From assembly GCA_036277115.1 (NCBI GenBank), contig DASUNM010000023.1:682001-746000 (forward strand): a DNA stretch of 64,000 nt, in the 5' to 3' direction. The notes beneath the pieces are model-generated. The model saw only the letters and a list, made by a program, of their open reading frames with translations. It had not been told where the DNA came from and searched no databases. The stretch comes from Pyrinomonadaceae bacterium. GTDB taxonomy: Bacteria; Acidobacteriota; Blastocatellia; Pyrinomonadales; Pyrinomonadaceae. Below are positions 55,728-62,774 of this stretch, one piece after another; position 1 is the first letter of the stretch; each line of letters opens with the position of its first letter. Both the position numbers and the translations under genes were made by a program.

Positions 55728-57203
55728 ATGCCCTCTCAAGCACTGCTTCCTTCACGACGCTTTGTCCTGCATCTGCGCGCTGCGTTCTTGATACTTGTCG
55801 GTTGTTTCCTGTTTGCGGCGTGTGCGCCGGCTCAAACACCTGCGCCAACGCCGCCCCCTGACGCAACGCCACACGCGTCGCGCGAAGATCAACAGCTCAG
55901 CGAAGCACGCCGCCAAAACGAAGAGGCCCTGGCCGAGTACTACCGTACGCTAACCAAGAAGGTCACTGAGCAGACGACAAGAACTCTCTGGCGCACTCTT
56001 CTTGATAATGCAGCCCTCCTCGGTGCGCTCACCGCTGCGTTAGTTGCCCTCTCCACACTCCTGGTTAACCAGCGCACAGCACTACGGGCGCGAAAGGACA
56101 CCGAATTCTACGAGGCGTTGAAGCGCTTCGGCGACAAGGACAGTCCTACCGTTCGCGCCAGCGCCGCCGCGATGCTGGCGCAGATTGGTGATACTTGGTT
56201 TTACACCTTCCCGCGCCGTCGACCAGATAAGCGCTGGAACGTTCTCAAAGGCAAACCGTGGTCGAAGGCAAAAGAGTGGCTGAAGAAAAGGGTTAGAACT
56301 TATCCCTATTTCAATACCGCGCTCGACCAACTCGTTACCGGGTTACTGATCGAAGAGCACACCGTGGTCAACCATGCCATCGTCACCGCGCTCAAAAGCA
56401 TCTGGCCGAAAAGCATTAAGCGCGCAGCGGAGCGCTTGTACGACTCAAACCTCCGGCTGACGGCTGATCTGAAGACCCTTCTGACGGAATACTTCGCCGC
56501 CAAAGGCTCGACTAAACCTGACCAGGTAGGAGAGGAAGCTTGGAAGGAAGCGACAAACCTTACACGGTGTTCGCTCGAGGGTCTCAAGGCCCTTGTGACT
56601 CAATACAGCTCCTGGGAAGAAAGCGAAAGGATTACGAGTGCTGCTGAAAAGCGACTACGAATGAAAACAATTAAAAGCGGCCTCAAAGACCTGGGTCGAC
56701 GCCTGAATCAAAACATCCGAATGTTTGAGATGGTTTTCCGGGAGCGGCCGGACACGGCGAACGATTCCCTGAATTTCTTCAGCGCTTATCTTGCCAACGC
56801 TAGTTTGAGCGGCGCTAATTTGCGAAACATTAACTTCGCCCGCGCTGTAATGCCGGGGGTGTTCTTAATGGGCGCGTCACTGGGAGGCGCGAAATTAGAG
56901 GACACTAATCTGGAAGGGTCTCATTGCCATAGTGTCGACTTTACTGATGCAAAACTGTACGGCGTGCGCGTTAACCGGGAGAATTTACCGTTTGAATACA
57001 CAAATTGGTGGCAGGCAAATTACGAAGCCGGCTGGTGGAAGGAAACTCCTGCCGTCATAGACGAAGATTTGATCACGAAGCTGATAGAGCAGTTCGGAGA
57101 GTTATCTCCAGACAAACTAAAGGCAGCACACCGCTCGGTTAAGGCATACGTCGAAAAGCGGAACCGTCTGAAAGATGACGAGGTAGCGAATCAGAACACC
57201 TAA
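55728..57203 (+). CDS. putative lipoprotein with pentapeptide repeats
   Basis: 491 aa; I do not recognise the full architecture. The N-terminus has a signal with a lipobox-like FAAC (C32) and a Pro/Thr-rich spacer. A helical, possibly coiled, stretch (52-90) leads to a second hydrophobic helix (about 95-113), so the protein could instead span the membrane. A HEAT-like helical region (VRASAAAMLAQIGDTW) follows. Near residues 345-410 there are tandem pentapeptides of the A(N/D)LxX type (ANASLSGANLRNINFARA, LGGAKLEDTNLEGS). The C-terminus is charged. It is probably an envelope-attached scaffold; the partner is unknown. Confidence 0.8.
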   Translation: MPSQALLPSRRFVLHLRAAFLILVGCFLFAACAPAQTPAPTPPPDATPHASREDQQLSEARRQNEEALAEYYRTLTKKVTEQTTRTLWRTLLDNAALLGALTAALVALSTLLVNQRTALRARKDTEFYEALKRFGDKDSPTVRASAAAMLAQIGDTWFYTFPRRRPDKRWNVLKGKPWSKAKEWLKKRVRTYPYFNTALDQLVTGLLIEEHTVVNHAIVTALKSIWPKSIKRAAERLYDSNLRLTADLKTLLTEYFAAKGSTKPDQVGEEAWKEATNLTRCSLEGLKALVTQYSSWEESERITSAAEKRLRMKTIKSGLKDLGRRLNQNIRMFEMVFRERPDTANDSLNFFSAYLANASLSGANLRNINFARAVMPGVFLMGASLGGAKLEDTNLEGSHCHSVDFTDAKLYGVRVNRENLPFEYTNWWQANYEAGWWKETPAVIDEDLITKLIEQFGELSPDKLKAAHRSVKAYVEKRNRLKDDEVANQNT

Positions 57204-57342
57204 CCTCCTCCTTCCGCGACCTCCTAACTTTCTGGCGCAGATCCAACTTCTCTCGCGAGATTCTCCCTTTACTGTGCTCCAAGCTTCCTGTATTTTTTGC
57301 TACTCCAAACGAACAGGAAAGCCCGGTCGAGGAACCTACGGA

Positions 57343-59067
57343 ATGCGAAACAACACGCGCTCGTTAGTTGTCATCATTGTTGCCCTTCTCGCTTTTGTCA
57401 CGGCGTCGGCCCTTCGCAGCGGCGACGCTCAACGGCGCACCGGCACGGACACTTACGCGATCACTAACGCACGCATCGTGACGGGTTCCGGGTCGGTGAT
57501 CGATCGCGGCACAGTCGTGTTTCGCGATGGGTTGATCGTCGCTGTCGGAGCGAATGTCACGGCGCCGGCTGACGCGCGCGTGATCGACGGCACGGGCCTG
57601 ACCGTCTATCCGGGCATCATCGACGCTAACACCACGCTCGCAATTCCGCGCCCGTCACCGACGCCCGGCGGGGGCGGAGGCGCATTCGCCGGTCTGTTTG
57701 GACAGAGTGCACCTTCAGCGACTTCGCCAAACTCGCCCAACCTGCCGGGAATGCAGCCGGAAATTCTCGCTTCCGATCTGGTTCGTCCCGGCGGCCCGGA
57801 AATCGAATCAGCTCGTAACACGGGCATCACTGCGGCGCACACGGCGCCGCGCGGCAATGTGTTTCTGGGACAGTCCGCGCTGATCAATCTTGCCGGCGAT
57901 TCGCCGCAGCAGATGATCGTGCGTTCGCCAGTAGCACAATACATCGGACTGCAACCGCTCGGCGGCGGCCAATATCCAGGTTCGTTGATGGGCGTGTTCG
58001 CGTCCGTGCGGCAAATGCTGCTCGACACGCGTCGCTATCGCGAGATGAACGAGATTTACGACCGGAACCCGCGCGGACAGAAGCGCCCGGCGCAGGACAA
58101 ATCGCTCGAGGCTTTGTTGCCCGTCGTTGCCGGGCGAATGCCGATCGTCATGCAGGCCGACAGTGAACGCGAGATCGAACGCGTGCTTGATCTCGCGCGC
58201 GAATTCAATGTGCGCGTAATAATTAATGGAGGGCGACAAGCAGATCGGGTTGCGGCACGCTTGAAGAGCGCCAACATTCCGGTGCTGCTGTCACTGAATT
58301 TTCCAAGACGCACGACTGCGGCTTCACCCGATGCCGACCCTGAGCCGATGCGTGTTTTGCGCGAGCGCGTCGAAGCTCCAAAGACCGCCGGTCGACTCGC
58401 CGCGGCTGGAGTACGTTTCGCGTTTCAATCGGGTGGCATGGCTTCGATGAACGACTATCTGGCGAACGTGAGCAAGACTGTCGAGAACGGTTTGTCGCGT
58501 GACGATGCGATTCGGGCCCTGACGATTTGGCCCGCTGAGGTGCTCGGCGCTGCGTCACAGCTTGGCACGATCGAGGTCGGCAAGATTGCTAACCTGACGG
58601 TTACGCGTGGCGATCTGTTCGCGAGAGACCGTCGCATTGCGCACGTCTTCATCGATGGCAAACCAATCGATCTGCGACCGCCGGCAGCTCCCGCCGATCG
58701 AGGCGCCAGCGCGTCGGGCACCTGGTCTTTGACTGTGAGTCTTACCGGGGCTGGAAACGAGAAGCAGGAACTGACGGCGACGCTGAGCCTGCAACAGGAA
58801 GGCGAGCGTCTGACGGGATCGCTTCAAGGACCACTCGGCTCCGGCAGCATCGCGACCGGATCGATCTCCGGCGCAGAAGTGAATTTCACAGTTCCAATTA
58901 CATTGCCCGCGCCGGCAAGTCAGACAACCGACGCGATCTTCGTCGGCACAGTTAGAGGAAACCAGATGAGCGGCACGGTTCAGGTTGTCGGCCGCGGTCC
59001 AGGAACATTCACAGCCACACGTGCCGGACGACCAGAGCCCGCAGCGTCACCGAGCCCAACGCCTTAG
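57343..59067 (+). CDS. secreted amidohydrolase-fold protein lacking canonical metal ligands
   Basis: 574 aa from ATG 57,343 (the frame opens at GTG 57,274 without support). It has a signal/anchor (SLVVIIVALLAFVTASAL), then the usual composite beta domain (NARIVTGSGSVIDRGTVVF) and a barrel. At the position of the HxH metal motif it reads YPGIIDANTTLAI, and later strands read VIINGG and FAFQSGGM where His and Asp are expected. The C-terminal 115 residues form an added beta domain (TWSLTVSLTGAGNEKQELTA) ending in a Pro-rich tail. The imidazolonepropionase-like fold is retained but hydrolase chemistry is doubtful. Confidence 0.85.
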   Translation: MRNNTRSLVVIIVALLAFVTASALRSGDAQRRTGTDTYAITNARIVTGSGSVIDRGTVVFRDGLIVAVGANVTAPADARVIDGTGLTVYPGIIDANTTLAIPRPSPTPGGGGGAFAGLFGQSAPSATSPNSPNLPGMQPEILASDLVRPGGPEIESARNTGITAAHTAPRGNVFLGQSALINLAGDSPQQMIVRSPVAQYIGLQPLGGGQYPGSLMGVFASVRQMLLDTRRYREMNEIYDRNPRGQKRPAQDKSLEALLPVVAGRMPIVMQADSEREIERVLDLAREFNVRVIINGGRQADRVAARLKSANIPVLLSLNFPRRTTAASPDADPEPMRVLRERVEAPKTAGRLAAAGVRFAFQSGGMASMNDYLANVSKTVENGLSRDDAIRALTIWPAEVLGAASQLGTIEVGKIANLTVTRGDLFARDRRIAHVFIDGKPIDLRPPAAPADRGASASGTWSLTVSLTGAGNEKQELTATLSLQQEGERLTGSLQGPLGSGSIATGSISGAEVNFTVPITLPAPASQTTDAIFVGTVRGNQMSGTVQVVGRGPGTFTATRAGRPEPAASPSPTP

Positions 59068-59116
59068 GTACCTCATTTGGAGTGGGCGGCGGCTTGACGC
59101 CCTTTGACTTATTTGC

Positions 59117-59172
59117 GTTTAGAGGCGGGCTACCGCCCGCCAGCGGAGGGCAGTAGCCCTCCGCTAAACTTT
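59117..59172. repeat. inverted repeat of the GTTTAGAGGCGGGCTAC family, copy 2
   Basis: Left arm GTTTAGAGGCGGGCTAC (59,117-59,133), an internal GGCGGGC/GCCCGCC palindrome, and right arm GTAGCCCTCCGCTAAAC (59,153-59,169). It sits between the amidohydrolase-fold gene and the tRNA gene and may end transcription of the former. Confidence 0.75.
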
Positions 59173-59245
59173 GTCGGGAAGATTTGTTATTCTCGACTCC
59201 GTCGCAAGCAACTTCTCAAATCCAGCGTGCTTGCGCCTTTGAAGT

Positions 59246-59322
<77 letters not shown>

Positions 59323-59340
59323 AATTAATCAATGATTTAG

Positions 59341-59365
59341 GGCAAGGCAGCGACCTTGCCTTTTT
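59341..59365 (+). terminator. rho-independent terminator of the tRNA gene
   Basis: GGCAAGG-CAGCGA-CCTTGCC followed by TTTTTC: a perfect 7-bp stem with a 6-nt loop and a T-run, the best terminator in the window. Confidence 0.88.
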
Positions 59366-59661
59366 CATTTGTCACCGATTCGGCACTCATTGTGAACTTC
59401 CATCGATTCATTAGCTGATCACGTCTCACTTAAAGGGCGAGATGCAAAGTTTTGTGCAGGGAAGCGCAAGATCAGAATCGCACTGAACGGCTTCTTCTTA
59501 CGCCCGGTAGCGAATCTTTTCATTTTCCTTCCACTTGTCGGCCACAGACGAGAGTCCGCCATGAGTGAAGTACGACTCAACCTTATCGATTCACAGCAGA
59601 TTCTCATGATTCATCCGATAAAAAGACCTTGAAAAAGTTTTAGCAAGACCCCCGAAATTGC
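59366..59661. other. gene-poor stretch after the tRNA
   Basis: No intact gene. On the minus strand, around 59,570-59,430, one frame reads SVADKWKENEKIRYRA before a stop and another reads KKKPFSAILILR; together they faintly resemble the winged-helix start of excisionase-type DNA-binding proteins. The match is short and frame-broken, so a decayed remnant is only a suggestion. Confidence 0.3.
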
Positions 59662-59690
59662 TTGACAGGTTTAGGGTGACTTACTAGGAT
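59662..59690 (+). promoter_or_regulatory. sigma-70 type promoter of the SARP regulator gene
   Basis: TTGACA (59,662-59,667), a 17-bp spacer and TAGGAT (59,685-59,690). The -35 box is consensus and the -10 box matches four of six, at the optimal spacing. Transcription should begin near 59,697, leaving a leader of about 155 nt before the ATG at 59,855. The leader carries no clear riboswitch or stable hairpin that I can see. Confidence 0.72.
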
Positions 59691-59854
59691 GCGCGGACAT
59701 AACGGATCATTAGACTTGCTCAATGCTCCCTGCCGAGAAGTCCCAATACGACCTTGCGAACTTCTGACCCCCGGCTACGAAGAGCATTCGATTATTAACC
59801 CGAGGCCGATGTCTCGGCACAGACCGCCCTTCCCTCGCAGAAGGAAACCTTTAG

Positions 59855-60784
59855 ATGTCCGACTTGAGGTTTCAATTATTCGGCAAGTTTACGGCCGAGC
59901 TAGATGGGTCGCCCCTGAAAGGTCTGGATGCGAGTAAAGAGCAGGAATTACTTTCTTACCTCCTCGTGGCTCGCGGACGTCGCCACTCTCGCGAGTCGCT
60001 CGCGAGCTTGCTTTGGGGCGAAGTTCCCACCAGCAAATCAAAAAAATACTTACGTCAGGCACTCTGGCATGTGAAAACGGCCCTTGAAAGTAACGGGTCT
60101 CCGCAGGAACCTGTACTGATCGTAAGTCGGGATTGGGTACAGTTGAATTCGCAATTCGAATGGTGGGTTGATGTCGATCCGTTCGAGCAGGCCGTGGCCG
60201 CCGCCAACGGCGTGCGCGGCGAGTCTCTGGACGAGTCAAAAGCCAAAATGCTCAAGGAGGCGGTGCGGCTGTACCGCGGCGACCTGCTCGAAGGCTGGTA
60301 TCACGACTGGTGCCTCTTCGAGCGCGAACGCTTTCAGAATATGTATCTGTCAGTGCTCGACAAGTTAGTTAACTATTCCGAAGTGCACTCGGAATACGAA
60401 GCCGGCCTGGACTTCGGGACAACAATTCTCAGATACGACCCGGCCAGTGAACGTACCCACCGGCAATTGATGCACTTACGTTACCGATCGGGCGACCGCA
60501 CTGGCGCGCTTCGCCAATACGAGCGTTGTGTCAAAGTGTTGGACGAGGAATTGGGGGTCAAGCCCGAACGTTCAACGACGGCGCTCTACCAGCAAATCCG
60601 TGACAGTCGACTGGGCGATCTCGACTTGCCTCTCTCTCCATCGCAATCCGCGCTGTCGTCAGTGTCTGCGCCGGAAGTTCTGGGCCTGCTGAAACAGCTC
60701 CAATCAGTTCTCACGACCGCGCAGAAATGCATTCAGCAGGACATCCAAACAATCGAGCAAAGTTTGGACACACTCAAGCGTTAA
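59855..60784 (+). CDS. SARP/BTAD family transcriptional activator
   Basis: 309 aa. An N-terminal winged-helix DNA-binding domain (residues 1-100; LRFQLFGKFTAELDG, KEQELLSYLLVARG, RESLASLLWG, KYLRQALWHVKTAL) is followed by the bacterial transcriptional activation domain, a TPR-like fold (110-250; VDVDPFEQAV, LYRGDLLEGWYHDWC, YEAGLDFGTTILRYDPASERTHRQLM, QYERCVKVLDEELGVKP). The last 50 residues form a Ser-rich hinge and a helix likely to be a coiled coil (LLKQLQSVLTTAQKC). AAGGAAA precedes ATG 59,855. SARP proteins bind 11-bp-spaced heptamers; such a set lies 86 bp after its stop codon, before the injection-system operon, which is its probable target. Confidence 0.9.
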   Translation: MSDLRFQLFGKFTAELDGSPLKGLDASKEQELLSYLLVARGRRHSRESLASLLWGEVPTSKSKKYLRQALWHVKTALESNGSPQEPVLIVSRDWVQLNSQFEWWVDVDPFEQAVAAANGVRGESLDESKAKMLKEAVRLYRGDLLEGWYHDWCLFERERFQNMYLSVLDKLVNYSEVHSEYEAGLDFGTTILRYDPASERTHRQLMHLRYRSGDRTGALRQYERCVKVLDEELGVKPERSTTALYQQIRDSRLGDLDLPLSPSQSALSSVSAPEVLGLLKQLQSVLTTAQKCIQQDIQTIEQSLDTLKR

Positions 60785-60869
60785 AAACGAATCCCGAATG
60801 CTTGGTCCACGGCCGGCTGCGGTCTGCGTTCCGAGATCCTGCACGTCAAACTTCCGCTAAAACACTCAA

Positions 60870-60898
60870 GACGCTTCGCTGACGCTCCCGAGACGTTC
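60870..60898 (+). promoter_or_regulatory. putative SARP operator: three heptamers at 11-bp period
   Basis: GACGCTT (60,870-60,876), GACGCTC (60,881-60,887) and GACGTTC (60,892-60,898), separated by exactly 4 bp each. SARP/BTAD regulators bind direct heptamer repeats with this helical-turn spacing just upstream of a -10 box. A clear -10 hexamer cannot be fixed; TGTTAAGA follows about 15 bp later. The site lies 115 bp upstream of the first gene of the tail-like operon. Binding is inferred. Confidence 0.55.
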
Positions 60899-61012
60899 CG
60901 ACAACATCGCGTCTGTTAAGACAGTCCAGCATTGAAGGGTGGCATAGGAAAATGCGCTCGGGCTGTTTAGGTCTGCGTACATCTTCAATGTTTTATCTGT
61001 TCGAGTAAATGG

Positions 61013-61258
61013 ATGGAAACACCCGAGTCGAAGGTGCATTCGTTCATTGTCAAGCTTTGGCTTGAGGTTCCAAACGACCGCAAGCGACCGCCGTCCTGGC
61101 GAGGGCAGGTAACCCACGTGCCGAGTGGCAAGCGACGGTACCTGCAAAGGCTCCAGGACATCGTGACGTTCGTCGGGACTTATGTTCCGGAGCTTAACTG
61201 GATGCACGGTTCGCGCGATCGACGATGGTTCCGGTCATGGAGACGCAAAGAGAGATAG
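61013..61258 (+). CDS. small conserved protein at the start of the tail-like operon
   Basis: 81 aa. METPESKVHSFIVKLWLEVP opens a small alpha/beta domain whose core VKLWLE...SWRGQVTHVPSGKRRY...LQDIVTFVGTYV looks full-length and conserved in style; the last 15 residues are basic. I have no named family for it, but similar short proteins with the WRGxxTHVPSGxRRY core are found beside phage-tail-like genes (recall, not checked). No Shine-Dalgarno is clear before ATG 61,013. It precedes the DUF4255 gene by 44 bp on the same strand. Confidence 0.7.
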   Translation: METPESKVHSFIVKLWLEVPNDRKRPPSWRGQVTHVPSGKRRYLQRLQDIVTFVGTYVPELNWMHGSRDRRWFRSWRRKER

Positions 61259-61302
61259 ACGCGCGGCGCCATCGTTAGCCGACATCGATCAGGGAGAACA
61301 CA

Positions 61303-61911
61303 GTGGCTGGTTTTGCCGGAATTGCGGCCGCAGGCAAAAGCATAGAGATGTTGGTGAGCGCCGGGTTTGAAGAATTACAGCCGGTCGGCAACCCAGCGCT
61401 GCCGGGTTTTAAGAAGACAAGCGTCCGATTGGTGAACACGGTAGATTTTGAAAAGTCAGCGCTCAATATCGGAACTCCCGCGTTGTCGATCTTTCTTTAT
61501 CGCGTCGACTTCAACAAGGTGATGCGGGCAGCGCTGTCGGCAGCGGCCCTCGAGGATGGACGTTCTCATCTGGGGTTGGACCTTCATTACATGATTACGC
61601 CATGGGCCGACAATGCCGAGGACGAACACCGGATTCTGGGACGGGCGATGCAGTGCATGGAGTCATCGCCAATCCTGAACGGTCCAATGCTGCACTCCTC
61701 GGGTGAATGGCAAGCCAACGATTCGATCCAAGTTGTGCTGGAAGAAGTTTCGACGGAAGCACTCATGCGCATCTTCGATTCGCTGCCGACGGATTACCGT
61801 TTAAGCGTCCCGTACATCGCTCGCATCATGCGGCTGGACGGCCGAGAGGTGCCGACCGAAGGGCCGGTGATCAAAGCCTTTACCGGATTAGTACCGACCA
61901 CGCAGTTATGA
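61303..61911 (+). CDS. DUF4255 family tail terminator/cap-type protein
   Basis: 202 aa with a GTG start at 61,303 and AGGGAG upstream. The DUF4255 (Pvc16 N-terminal) pattern is present: SVRLVNTVDFEKSALNIGTPALSIFLYRV, LDLHYMITPWADNAEDEHRILGRAMQCMESSPIL and the end VPYIARIMRLDG. Members cap the sheath-tube complex of extracellular contractile injection systems such as Afp/PVC. Its 4-bp ATGA overlap with the next gene shows tight coupling. Placement directly before the sheath gene differs from Afp/PVC, where the equivalent is last. Confidence 0.9.
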   Translation: MAGFAGIAAAGKSIEMLVSAGFEELQPVGNPALPGFKKTSVRLVNTVDFEKSALNIGTPALSIFLYRVDFNKVMRAALSAAALEDGRSHLGLDLHYMITPWADNAEDEHRILGRAMQCMESSPILNGPMLHSSGEWQANDSIQVVLEEVSTEALMRIFDSLPTDYRLSVPYIARIMRLDGREVPTEGPVIKAFTGLVPTTQL

Positions 61912-62744
61912 ATCAGTTTCTTCCCGAACGATTCGACGAGATCATTCACCGGCTGGCTCTGGGTATCGAGCCCATCGATGCCCAACGCGGCCGTCGCCTG
62001 AGTTACGAACTGCAGGTGGGTTATGACGCTACTCTGGCGGGACTAAGACGCCCACCTATCGAGCGACATAATTCAAATCTATTCGCTTTGCGTTACCAGC
62101 CTGGTGTTCCTGACTCAACCGGACGAGTCGATCTGCGTTTCTTTGATCAGGGCGACTCTACCTACCGAGCCGAAAAGGACCGGCGCCGGATTGTGCCGCG
62201 GCGCTTGCGAATCCCGATCTTAACAGAGTCTGACGTCGAGGCGCAGGAACAAATTAGCCGCCTGGATTTCCGGCGCCGCACCCGACGTCCCCAATTTTTT
62301 CCCGGGGCCGCCTATGACTTTACCGGCAGCTCAACCTGCATGAGGGGGCGCGTAGTTCGCGCGGGCGCGGCGATGCGCTGGGCGCGGGTCGTGGCGAGGC
62401 TAGCAGGTTCGCCGGTGGTTGTGGGCCGCGCGCACGGCGACGATCGCGGCGAGTTTCTGCTGCTGATCAATGCCGCGGTCACCAGCGGTAGCGCCTGGCC
62501 CGACCCTCTGGAGATCACGGTCTCAGTCTTTGGTCCGGATCCTTTTCCACCGGTCGTGGCCGCCGATGTCAAAGCGCGAGATCCGCTATGGGACTTGCCG
62601 CTGGAAGCGCTGAGCGCACCCGGTGCTGCAGTGGACAACGTCGCGACCGGCGACCAACTGCCGGGCGAGTACACAAAGAGTGTCACAGATACTTTCACGT
62701 TCAAGTTAGGGAAGTGCCTTTACCAGGAGTTTGAAATCACCTAG
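61908..62744 (+). CDS. uncharacterised injection-system protein
   Basis: 278 aa from ATG 61,908 (overlapping the upstream stop as ATGA); a longer frame to 61,707 lies over the DUF4255 gene and is rejected. I do not recognise a named family. The N-terminal half is Arg-rich (IERHNSNLFALRYQPG, FDQGDSTYRAEKDRRRIVPRRLRIPILTE). The second half, from TGSSTCMRGRVVRAGAAMRWARV through GRAHGDDRGEFLLLI, has the strand pattern of a carboxypeptidase-regulatory-like beta-sandwich. Its position between DUF4255 and sheath genes suggests a structural or assembly role in the particle (inference). Confidence 0.75.
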   Translation: MNQFLPERFDEIIHRLALGIEPIDAQRGRRLSYELQVGYDATLAGLRRPPIERHNSNLFALRYQPGVPDSTGRVDLRFFDQGDSTYRAEKDRRRIVPRRLRIPILTESDVEAQEQISRLDFRRRTRRPQFFPGAAYDFTGSSTCMRGRVVRAGAAMRWARVVARLAGSPVVVGRAHGDDRGEFLLLINAAVTSGSAWPDPLEITVSVFGPDPFPPVVAADVKARDPLWDLPLEALSAPGAAVDNVATGDQLPGEYTKSVTDTFTFKLGKCLYQEFEIT

Positions 62745-62774
62745 CGCCGCGCGCGCCAAAAAAGGAGTGCTTCA

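Noticed and set aside
59419-59607. 62-codon minus-strand frame after the tRNA
   Set aside because: No start context; any excisionase resemblance is split between frames, so it is mentioned only as a possible remnant.
61707-61907. 67-codon upstream extension of the 278-aa injection-system gene
   Set aside because: Runs over the DUF4255 coding region; ATG 61,908 with the ATGA overlap is the natural start.
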